Program-made: the position numbers and the translations under genes
Notes under the pieces: generated by a model
Told to the model about the DNA's origin: nothing
The model's input: only the letters and a program-made list of their open reading frames with translations
Databases searched by the model: none
In this document: one piece after another, positions 35,216-45,387 of the stretch
Layout of the letters: each line of letters begins with the position of its first letter
How positions within the stretch are numbered: the stretch's first letter is position 1
DNA from: Leptobrachium leishanense
Lineage: Eukaryota; Chordata; Amphibia; Anura; Megophryidae
Direction of reading: 5' to 3'
DNA: 64,000 bases
Assembly: GCA_009667805.1 (NCBI GenBank)
Contig: CM019064.1
Coordinates: 79,772,675-79,836,674 of the forward strand

Positions 35216-36025
35216 ATAGTTTCTGTAAATACTGGTGTACTTTCCAAAGGAGTCGCTTGTAGGATCACAAAACCAGTAGCATGTCAATTTTCTTGAAATG
35301 AATATAATCTTTATTGTAGCCTTCTTCAATAACATTTCAATGTCAAAAGGTAAACAAGGGGTTAAAATAGGTGTGTTTATTTTTACCCCTCTGAGAATAA
35401 GTGGACATTTTATTTCTAAATATTCAATAAGTAAAAACAGTGAATAGAGTGTCGGGGGGGGGGGGTTCTCAAAAATATGACAAAGCATGACAAGTCAAAT
35501 TTAAGTCAAAACGGGAAGATTCAAGTTCACCGTGAGGTGGATATAGTTTCCCCAAACAGGAAATCATTTGAAAGAGAGCCAGTACAAGCAAACATCTTTT
35601 GGTTAAACAAAGGTTTCGTTAGGGGGAAAAAAAATTTTTTTTATTTCCTCACCTACATACAGGTTTGCCTTGGCCATTGATGGTTTTAGGCCCACGTGCC
35701 AAATGTCATGTAACTAAACTATGTATTGTTGTTTAGCGTAGATACATGGGATTTAAATTGCAGATGGTAATATTATAGCATGTTTGTATGACGTAGGGAT
35801 GAATATAAACAGTGTACATTGCCATCCAAGAGCGGTGGGAGTAGAGCGCGGGACGGATTTTAAGCCTTCCCAGAAACAAACTGCATTTTATCCATAAAGA
35901 ACAGAGAGGCTGCAGTTGTAGTTGAGTTGAAAGATGATGAAAAGCTGTTGGCTCGCTGTGTATTATTTTTGGCTCCAGCATATTCAACAGTTCAAGTGAT
36001 AAGCAGACTTACTGAGGAATTCATA

Positions 36026-36056
<31 letters not shown>

Positions 36057-36253
36057 AAAATATTCAAGTGGCCATGCTTTTCCTTACATTCTTTTTCGAT
36101 ATCAATAACCGCTGCAACCTCTCATCTCCAAACATGTATCAAAGATTGCGTTACAGGCATCGGGGGGGGGGGGAGGAATTATATATATATTACACACACA
36201 CACAAATTAGGGTTGTACTTCACATTTTCACTACCCCCCCAAAAGAAAAAAAA

Positions 36254-36291
<38 letters not shown>

Positions 36292-37099
36292 TATATAAAA
36301 AATAGTTGTAATTAGGGATAGCCTAAATTGTTGATGGAAATTGTAGGTGATACGTCACGTGTGATACAGTCTGGTTCAAGCCGATCACTTCGTGTACAAA
36401 CATTTTTCACTTTCAATTTGCCCAGGACCAAGATTTAAACTCTAGCCTTCCTTTTTAATTTTTAAAAGAAACTGCCAGGAGCGATATAGCGGGACAGCTG
36501 CTGTAACCTTGAACATTATCACTGAAACATTTCAGGAAAAGATAAATGCCAAATTGAGTGGTGTGTGATTTGTATCCATTGTTAGTTCTGCATACTTTCC
36601 AATCAACAGACTCCCGCCTAGAAATGGTAGAAGGTGACACATAAAATAAAAGACAAAAACTATTTCCAACAGACAACACAAGCTGGTACAAACAGATAAT
36701 GTCAAAAAACTCTCGATCAGCTTTCACTTTCGGTATCTTTCTACAAAGAATATCAATAGAGACCTCATTGGATAGACGCAGTCACATGATTCTGGTTCAT
36801 TAAAGTCACCAGAGACCAGCTATACATTAGCATCTAATAAGGCAATCTCCTGGCTGTTACTAATGGATGGATTGCATGTCAAGCAAGAACCAGAAGCTCA
36901 TTCCATAATCAAGACGAACAGCAAATAAATACATTTAAAACCAGATGGTGGAAAAGGATTTCTAATAACCATGTTTTGACTGTGCTGCAGTACAGGGCCG
37001 TAAATAGAGAAAGCACAAATTCCAAGCCTGGAAATCCCTGCAAGCCACATGCAAGAAGCAAACTATGCTAGATTGCTGTCACTCCAAAGGATTGACAAG
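35216..37099. other. No gene; microsatellites
   Basis: TA and CA runs at 36026-36054, TA/CA at 36180-36204 and a long CA run at 36255-36289. G-run at 35454-35465. Nothing else recognised. Confidence 0.5.
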
Positions 37100-37179
37100 G
37101 AACATACTAGGGCTGTGCAATATGGACAAAATAACCATATTGTGATTTTTTGAATGAATATTGCGATTTTATTTGCGAT

Positions 37180-38205
37180 TAGCACATGGATACTGCCCCA
37201 GCTCACACATGGATATACTGCCCCAGCTCACACATGGATATACTGCCCCAGCTCACACATGGATATACTGCCCCAGCTCACACATGGATATACTGCCCCA
37301 GCTCACACATGGATATACTGCCCCAGCTCACACATGGATATACTGCCCCAGCTCACACATGGATATACTGCCCCAGCTCACACATGGATATACTGCCCCA
37401 GCTCACACATGGATATACTGCCCCAGCTCACACATGGATATACTGCCCCAGCTCACACATGGATATACTGCCCAGCACACACATGGATATACTGCCCCAG
37501 CACACACATGGATATACTGCCCCAGCACACACATGGATATACTGCCAGCACACACATGGATATACTGCCCCAGCACACACATGGATATACTGCCCCAGCA
37601 CACATGGATATACTGCCCCAGCACACACATGGATATACTGCCCCAGCACATGGATTCTGCCCCAGCACATGGATATACTGCCCCAGCACATGGATATACT
37701 GCCCCAGCACATGGATATACTGCCCCAGCACATGGATATACTGCCCAGCACATGGATATACTGCCAGCACATGGATATACTGCCCCAGCACATGGATATA
37801 CTGCCCCACATGGATATACTGCCCAGCACATGGATATACTGCCCCAGCACATGGATATACTGCCCCAGCACATGGATATACTGCCCAGCACATGGATATA
37901 CTGCCCCAGCACATGGATATACTGCCCCAGCACATGGATATACTGCCCCAGCACATGGATATACTGCCCCAGCACATGGATATACTGCCCCAGCACATGG
38001 ATATACTGCCCCAGCACATGGATATACTGCCCCAGCACATGGATATACTGCCCCGCACATGGATATACTGCCCCAGCACATGGATATACTGCCCCAGCAC
38101 ATGGATATACTGCCCCAGCACATGGATATACTGCCCCAGCACATGGATATACTGCCCCAGCACATGGATATACTGCCCCAGCACATGGATACTGCCCCAG
38201 CTCAC
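37180..38205 (+). repeat. Minisatellite, 21-25 bp units (variant C)
   Basis: The first third has 25-bp units (CACACATGGATATACTGCCC plus CAGCT). The middle has CAGCACACACATGG units. The rest has 21-bp units CACATGGATATACTGCCCCAG, with some lacking a C or more. The unit is homologous to the reverse complement of the arrays at 13927-16800 (CATGGATATAxxTGCCCCxAGCTCAC). Confidence 0.95.
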
Positions 38206-38214
38206 CTCGTGTTC

Positions 38215-38356
38215 GGCTCCCTGTGAGCTTCTGGCGGCATGGAGCTTGGGCGCTCGCCTGGGGGAACCACGTGACGAGCCGCGAGAACGCGGCTGTACAC
38301 GTGGTTCCCCCTGCGAGCGCCCAAAGCTCCATGCCGCCGGAAGCTTACAGGGAGCC
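38215..38356. repeat. Perfect-ended GC-rich palindrome inside hAT-2
   Basis: GGCTCCCTGTGAGCTTCTGG at the left is matched in complement by CCGGAAGCTTACAGGGAGCC at the right, and GGGGGAACCACGTG by CACGTGGTTCCCCC. Arms are about 60 bases with a GC-rich loop around GAGCCGCGAGAACGCGGCT. It could form a strong hairpin in single strand or RNA. Confidence 0.8.
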
Positions 38357-38609
38357 GATAAAATGAATAGATAAAATTGCAGCCTTATGCGATATAGAAA
38401 TTGCATGTGCTTAAATCGCGATTGTTTTGCGATTGCAATTAATTGCACAGCCCTAGAACATACACATTTGTACGTCTATTTAAAGCCTTTAAAAAAAGGA
38501 TATAAAAAGGTCAGGGCTTGAGAAATTTGTAGGATACGTAAGCCAGTAAGAAAACGGAGCCAATTGCCCGTTTTAGAAGCCTGGCAACGTTTTCTATAGA
38601 GTCAGTAAA

Positions 38610-38672
38610 AACACCCAGGACATACTTGAAAATGAGAGAAATCTCAATGTATCCTTCCTGGTACAAAACTTT
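38610..38672 (+). mobile_element. SINE/LINE tail fragment
   Basis: CCAGGACATACTTGAAAATG and CAATGTATCCTTCCTGG match the shared 3' tail; nothing upstream of it is recognisable. Confidence 0.6.
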
Positions 38673-39217
38673 ATAAATAAATAAAATAATGAAAAAACAA
38701 AACAGCAAGTATAGATTTTAAGGAACTGGACATTAGGGAATCAGAAGCCAATGGCCCTTGGATTTGTCAAGCTGAGCACTAAAGTATGATATCAGGAGGG
38801 TGGCGGAGAGAGAAGTACTTTTGCATTTAATACAATAAGTTTAATAGAAAGAAAAAAATAAATACAGCTGCCGAACAAGTAAAAAAAAACGTGACCCTGG
38901 CACTTCATCGGGTGGAACACCTATCAGATACAAACAGTATCAGTCCTGCCTATTGTTTAGATTTCTTTGCCTGTTACATTTTTGTTTTGTGAAGTGCTGG
39001 TGACATCTGCATCGTCAGCAAACTTGGGCACTTTCTGAATGACCCCCAATATCTTGCCATAATTTATGGGTAACCCCATGTGTCAATCCTTGGAATATGT
39101 TATGTTGGCCCAGCACCAAGTAACGATAATACAGCTCTGTACCTCCCACACATTTATTTAGAGGTAGGTCTAGAACACATTCCTCACTCCTGCACATCTG
39201 TAAGTCACATTTTATTT

Positions 39218-39275
39218 ATTTAGAAAGTATTTCATCAGGAAAGATACATTGAGTTTTCACTCATTTTCAAGTATG
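39218..39275 (-). mobile_element. SINE/LINE tail fragment
   Basis: TTTCATCAGGAAAGATACAT and ATTTTCAAGTATGT are diverged copies of the shared tail, opposite in orientation to 38610-38672. Confidence 0.5.
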
Positions 39276-40261
39276 TATTTGCAAAGCAGGGCAGGTCTCC
39301 GACTTGATTCGTCGTGACAAGTCAATCACATGAACTTGCAGCGGTGCAGTGAGACGTACAAACCTCACACACAACATCATTTGCTTTGATACATGTCTGT
39401 AGAGAGACTGAATGACAAAACGAATCAATGAACGAGGCTTCAAACCAATGTGAGTGAACAACCATAGCGAGAGAAAAAAACAAAAACATCACTAGGTGGC
39501 TCCTGCATGGTCAGGCCCTGTGCTATGCTCCGTCCAGCTATAAGGCATCTGTAGGATTATTTATTACCCATAGTTTGCACGAACGGTTTTGCTCAACTGC
39601 AATGAAATAAAAATGTCATTGTAGATTGAGAAAAAAATGAACAATTGTGATTTTCTCTGATTTCATACAAGGTGATGTTTCTAACACGTGAAGAAGCGTT
39701 TAGTGCCGCGTTTCTTACTCCCTTTACAAATCCTTTATGTGAAATCCATCTGTCGCTCTGCGGTGAGGCCATCTAGCACATGCGAATGCAACTGCAAGAC
39801 TTGGAATTGACAACACACGTGTGACTCGTTCTCTAAAGCCTCTGTTCTTGCGTGATAACCCCCCCTTCGTGACAGCGAGCAGCTGGGGACAGGCACAGCT
39901 GCACGACTATTTCTGGATATCTAAACAGCAGAAGCCCATACAGGCCCGAGCCTGGCAGCGCACCCTGCTCCCCTTATGTGCCCAGCTAAGAAGTGGGTAA
40001 ACCCTAAAGCGTCACAGGGCCAAACCAGGCAACTTCTACTTAATGCCCCAGATAGAAAGCGTCAGAGGTCCCGACACTATGCACTACCACAATGTAGCAA
40101 AAAGTGTTATTTAAATAGTTTTAAATAACACTGAGTGTCTGTGCATACGAAAAAGATGTCTTTAGGATTTGGAAAATGATACTTTATTAACGTTTTCTGA
40201 TTTCCCACATCGAGGTTTGACAAATTTATAATAAACTTGGGAGACAGAAGAAGAAAGCAAA

Positions 40262-40480
40262 AAACAAAAGCTTAGTTGGGTGGAGTAGAGGTAATATCAC
40301 TGCTCTATAATCGTGGAGAGAGACTGGAGACACAGGTTCGATCCCGGCCAGAGCACCTTTCCAGTAAGTGTCCTTGACCAAGACACCCAACGGTACATAC
40401 TCACCACCTAGGACATACTTGAAAACGAGAGATATCTCAATGTGTCCTTCCTGGTAAATCCTTTCTCAAAAAAAATAAAA
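40262..40480 (+). mobile_element. tRNA-derived SINE, most complete copy
   Basis: Head with TTGGGTGGAGTAGAGGTAAT and a B box CAGGTTCGATCCCGGCC at about 40336. The core GTGTCCTTGACCAAGACACC follows, then the tail ACATACTTGAAAACGAGAGA and CTTCCTGGTAAATCC, ending in an A-rich run. Layout tRNA-like head, core, LINE-like tail is that of a SINE transcribed by Pol III and mobilised by a LINE. Confidence 0.75.
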
Positions 40481-40629
40481 AAAACACACCTTTCTATACA
40501 GATTTGCACATACACAGTGAGCTAGACATTTACTAGCCAGATGTCAGATTCTAGGAGCCGGCGGCTACCTGGATTTGTAAAGTCCTCCAACTTGTCAAAA
40601 ACACAAACTAAAACAAAAAGGCACTTTAC

Positions 40630-40685
40630 CTGATGAAAAGCCCTGCGGGGCGTGAAGGCTTGGAATATCATGGGTTCGTCCAGCA
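40630..40685 (+). ncRNA. Second hammerhead-like motif (weak)
   Basis: A perfect CTGATGA (40630-40636) is followed by GCCC-TGC-GGGGC, which can pair as a stem II, and then by GTGAAGGC where GAAA would be expected. The core A-run is changed, so this is a relic at best. Confidence 0.22.
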
Positions 40686-40879
40686 ACAATAAAATAGTTC
40701 AGCTCCCCGCATACTTATTACATAAAACAAAGGGACCACCCACCCCATGACACACACCCTCACTTCCTAAACAGAGGGGTGGACGCTGGAATGCAAGATT
40801 GTGGCCATTTAATGACTTTCCTAGCTTTCATCCCATTCTGTAGGGATCCCGTGCACTGCAGATAGTTTATAAACGGTAT

Positions 40880-41110
40880 CTTGCATTCCCATCATGCTTA
40901 GGCTTGAAGCAACCTTGACCAAACAGGTTTTGAAACTAGAAGTCCCATGATGCTCAACCAAAAATTAACTTGGTCGAGCATCATAGGAAATGTATTTCCA
41001 AGACATTTGGAGGGGCGAGGCTGTGGATCCCTAGCTTTTAATCTCATGGCTGGCTGACCATCATGGGAAATGCAGTACACGAGCATTTACAGGGTCAAGG
41101 CTGCTTATCA
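40880..41110. repeat. Short inverted repeat of the CCCATGATGCTC type
   Basis: Motifs AAGTCCCATGATGCTCAACC and GTCGAGCATCATAGGAAATG are complementary, as in small hAT MITEs; CCATCATGGGAAATGCAG follows. A related pattern is at 53030-53125. Termini and duplications are not clear. Confidence 0.35.
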
Positions 41111-41425
41111 CTAACCAAGCAACCGTGCCCCTGGGCTACACAGACCCAGGGATCAGGTAACCTGTGGGCGTCTATAATCTTACCTTCGGCCCAGGTTACG
41201 CTAAAAGCTTTGGCTGGCTCCTAAAACATGTATTTAGCTCCCTAATGCAATCCAGATTTGGCGCACCCTGCTCGAAGTCATGAAACAATAGTATGAGGCA
41301 TGTACTGCTTATAAAGCTCCACAGCAAATCAAGCAGGCAGGACCAGTTTTAATGTAAAATGTAGCAACTTGCACTGGCACCCTCATTAAGCAAAAGTAAG
41401 CCATAGGTATGCCAGATTCTTGTGC

Positions 41426-41991
41426 TTAAAAAAGGAACACTATTAATCCCACCTTTTTTTTGCCCTTAAATAATTGGACAGATGCCACTGACAGAATCTG
41501 CCCAATCCCCTCCCTTCCTGTAAAGTTATTCACATTTTGTCCCATGGATCAGGGGCTTCTGAATCCAGACATTTGCTACGCAGGTTGGGTAGCATAGGAT
41601 CAGGAAAATGTACTTTGCTCAGGATTTGCGCACTTTGGGCGCGCACGTTCCATAGCACCTGTGCAGAATTGTGGATCAGAGTTGCGCATGCATGCTCAGC
41701 TCTGATCCATCGGCTGCCACCCTCAAGGAAACAGGTTTTTTTCAGATTGCCTGAGACGGTGATGTCACTGGTCAGCGTGCTGACATCACTGGTGACTGTC
41801 AACCGATCCGGTGACCATCAGCTGCAAAATTCTAAATCCAGGCGATTGGTGCCGATGGTGCAGGTAGAGGAAACTTTTCCACTTCACCCAGATCTTAGCA
41901 ATGGAGGGGGGGGGGGAAAATCACTCCACACATCCTGAACACTTTAAAATGCTAATGTGGTCAGGATCAGTGGAATGGAGTGTCCCTTTAA
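41426..41991. mobile_element. TTAA-ended MITE-like element
   Basis: TTAA at 41426-41429 and 41988-41991. The ends are TTAAAAAAGGAACACTATT and, in reverse complement, TTAAAGGGACACTCCATT. The interior has several short palindromes (GACAGATGCCACTGACAGAA, GGTGATGTCACTGGTC). No coding. The superfamily is inferred from the TTAA ends only. Confidence 0.4.
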
Positions 41992-42889
41992 AGGGCTTTT
42001 TAGTTTGGTACCCAGACTGGTCACTTTATTTCCAAGATGCGCGTCACTTCTACACATCAGCGTAGGAACCTAAAGAAATCTAAGCGGGGGTAGAGATGGC
42101 CTTCACACTGTAAGGCAGTGGAGGAACAACATAAGAAAGTGACCATGTTTACCAATGTTACAAAGGCAATTAACCCTGTAGCTTCACAAAATAAAAATCC
42201 ACAGTCACAGTGAAGCTTCTCCTCCCGTTTGGATCTTTATTTTAAGAGATTGTCATACGCCGGGGCTTTCTAAATAAAAATCATAAGATCAAACCTCTGC
42301 AGACTCGATGCTCAGGGTATTCGTTTCCTACCCCATACCCCTTTTACAAGCGTAAAGCATAAACTCCATAAGCAAATCATCAATCCCAGGCATACACTGT
42401 GCCCACGCCTAGAAAGACACCAGCATCAACATACTGATGGCATCTCTTTTCGCCGCCTGTGAATTCTATGTCCTGCAGGGCAGCATTTTCATGTGCTGCC
42501 CCCACAAGCATGCTGGAGTTTTGCTTGGCATGGAAACATGGCCCCACGTTACTGTATTGGACACCGTTCTGCTAAGTGTCCGGTGACGGATATTAGGGGT
42601 GCCTGCGAGGTCCAAACAAGTCACTATTCTTTTTCCATATCGACGTAATAAAACGCCCAGACGTATGAACAGCCAATGAGATTTTGTCATAGATTGGTTG
42701 AGTCAAAATCCCGGTTATATTATTTGTTGCCAAAAATCTTTATATTCCAGAAATGAATAAAAAGAAACGCATGTTGTTACGCTTATTTTAGGCTCCGCAG
42801 AGGAATCCGTAAACCGAGAAGCGCAAAATGCTGATTTAGGAATTGTACGTTTTCAGCAGAAACCGAGGGAATAAGTAAAATTAACTATT

Positions 42890-43830
42890 TTGGCCTAAAA
42901 TTGGTCATTCCCTTCTTCAGTTCCTCCCGCCCGGCGCCAACAGCCAGGTGGCAAAGCATGGTGAGGTGTGCCCAACTGTGACCTCACACCTGTGATCTCA
43001 CCCCAGGGTGGAGATTTTTGGGCTAAAACTGTATGGAAGGAGGAAGAGTGCGGAGGGGATTTTTTCTTCCCTTTTATAAAAACCCAGTTAATCCAATGTC
43101 TGAATAAAAACGGAATATTCAAGCGCTCAAGTTATGACGTCAGCACTCAGCCCCTGGGTTATGGCGTCACCCCTCAGCCCCCGGGTTATGGCGTCACCCC
43201 TCAGCCTCCCTCCCCCTCTGGGAGGGCACAGCTCAACCTCACCTACAGGGGGGGGGGCTGCCCTCAGGGAGTGCCAGGAGCCATGAGCTCAGAGGGGGTC
43301 ACGTGTGTGCTACAACCACCATCACCCCCGGCCACAGTATGGTATGGGGAGGTTGGGGTTGGCTGGGTGTGAGGAGCTCTGCTTTGTATTGGAGTCGGAC
43401 AGTACAGTGCCCAAACGTCTCAATGCCACCCCCAACACACGTGACCCGGAGGCCCCACCGCCACTAGCACACTCCATTCACTCACCTGAGTGCGGGTCCA
43501 GTCACTGACCGGCGAGTGTCCCAAAGTCTCTCCGGGACAGTCCAGGCGCTGAGCTGCGCATGCGTGAAGAGTACAGCGTGTTGCAGGAAGGTGCTGGGTG
43601 TGGCCACTGCATGGCTCCTCCCACCAACTCTGATGTCAAGCACTAAGAGAGCGGCGGGGGCTCTGTGCTTTGCAAATACACACCCAGACACACAACCAGT
43701 TGTCATCAGATTCATTATTATCATCATTATTATTATTGTTTTGTCCCTCTGACACACCCTGCGCACAGCCTGGCTATGCCCTTGTCCTTCTGCCTGCCCA
43801 GCACCACCATACTGTGCCCTCCACACAAAC
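42890..43830. other. GC-richer block, possible promoter-like patch
   Basis: Higher GC than the flanks, with GCTGCGCATGCGTGAAG at 43551-43567, a good match to an NRF1-type motif. It lies among GACCGGCGAGTG and CTCTCCGGGACAGTCC. No first exon with a recognisable product is visible on either strand, so host promoter identity is speculative. Confidence 0.25.
43132..43212 (+). repeat. Three 27-bp repeats
   Basis: TTATGGCGTCACCCCTCAGC plus CCCCGGG in tandem three times, the first copy being diverged (TTATGACGTCAGCACTCAGC). Confidence 0.85.
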
Positions 43831-45387
43831 TGGAAGGTCAGAGGTCAAGCACTAGTGCTGGACAGTATGGAAACCTATTCCAGGGTGCTTAAACTAACAG
43901 ATACCCACAGCATCCTAGGGCTTTATTCACTAACACCCAGGTGTCCCTCTTTAGGAGGGGTAATCTCTAGTTTGGACCTAAATCCTTCAGTATCTCTTTT
44001 TATCCCCTTAATAACCTCTTTTTAGAGACTCTTAAGGGGTTATTCAGAGATTCTCTTGTTCGCCGCACTGCTGCAGATTCAATTCGCCAAGCCTGTAGAA
44101 TTCAGCGTTCACAGCAGGGCTGCCGAAGTGCACCGAATCGACCTGCCGAAAGCATCCATTAAACCACTGAATAGATCGAATAAACCGCCGAACGCAGCCG
44201 CAAACCAGTTGAATGCAACCACAAAATTGCAGAACAGACCACCGAATGACTCCGACCAGCCGGAAAAACCCAACCAGCTGCCAGACAGGGGTAAAATAAT
44301 AAAATAAAATTGCTACTTTTAAAAGGTGTTTTTAAAAAAACGAATGCATGAAAATGAATGGAAATAATACGTAAGGTGCTATGAATAACAATAAAAAGTT
44401 CTGTTACAGAATTTAAAAAAATCCACCATATAAAAAAAATTTGAATCAAAAATTCCCAAAAAAATGTCTAAAAAATTCTAAATATATGAATAAAGAGACT
44501 TTTTGCTGCAAATGAAAAGAATAAACTGTTGTATAAAAAAATAATGGGATTTCTCTAGACATGGGCTGAAGAGGTCTGCTGCGCTCCCTCTCCGTGGCCT
44601 TCCAAGATGTTGCAGCTGACCCCTCTGGGACTCTCCCTTGTTTCACCATTTGCAGAGTATTTGCTGTGCACAGCTCCCCCCCCTTATTTTTACCCAGCTG
44701 ATGTTCTTTTTCCCCCTTCCTCCAGTATGCTGAGACCCCCCTTCTCTTTATGATGTGCCCCCCCCCTGATTTTTCTCTCCCCTCATCTTTTGAGACACAG
44801 GGTTATTCAAAGAGCTCCAAATTGCTTGAGAAAGGTAACCGAACGCTGAAAATTCGGTTAGCGTTCGGTTACCTTTCCTGGCCATTCGGCTATCCAGAGA
44901 GCAGGCAATTCGCCAAATCCTGGCGAATTGCCTGCACATACGGTGCCTGTTCGGTGCCTGTTCGAGGGCATTGAAATCCCCATGAAAAAGCAATGCTTTT
45001 CGTCTATTCAGAGAACACAAACCAGCAGTGAAAAGTTCCCGATTCCCTCCATTCGGTGGTTTCATTCGGCAAGTTATTCAGGAGAATCCCATAGGTTTCA
45101 ATGTTAAATATTCCCGTTTTAATTCAATATCTATAAACCGTTCATTATAAAATTCTGCAGTGAAGAGTCTCTTTATTTATAGATTTATTAGGATATTTTT
45201 TTTTATTATTTTTTTTTTTAAACATATTTTTATTCATCTTGGTTCAACATACATCAAAAACAGATAAATAGACGTCTCAGTAAACATCAGTATCAAATAT
45301 TCAACTAATACATATACATGGCATCCAGTGTCCGAAAAAATTACTGTGCAACTCCCTTTAAACCCATGAGATCCACATGGAGGTCGG

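Larger units (their letters stand above)
37108..38455. mobile_element. hAT transposon filled with minisatellite (hAT-2)
   Basis: Perfect 8-bp duplication GAACATAC at 37100-37107 and 38456-38463. Ends TAGGGCTGTGCAATATGG and, in reverse complement, TAGGGCTGTGCAATTAATTG. These termini differ from hAT-1, so it is a separate family. It contains the tandem array 37180-38205 and a 142-bp GC-rich palindrome. No transposase. Confidence 0.88.

Noticed and set aside
37154..38448. Several 250-400 codon frames across the hAT-2 satellite
   Set aside because: Same reason: a stop-free tandem unit gives long frames on both strands at once.
40270..40345. tRNA gene
   Set aside because: A B box is clear but the head does not fold as a full tRNA, and it continues into the SINE core and tail.
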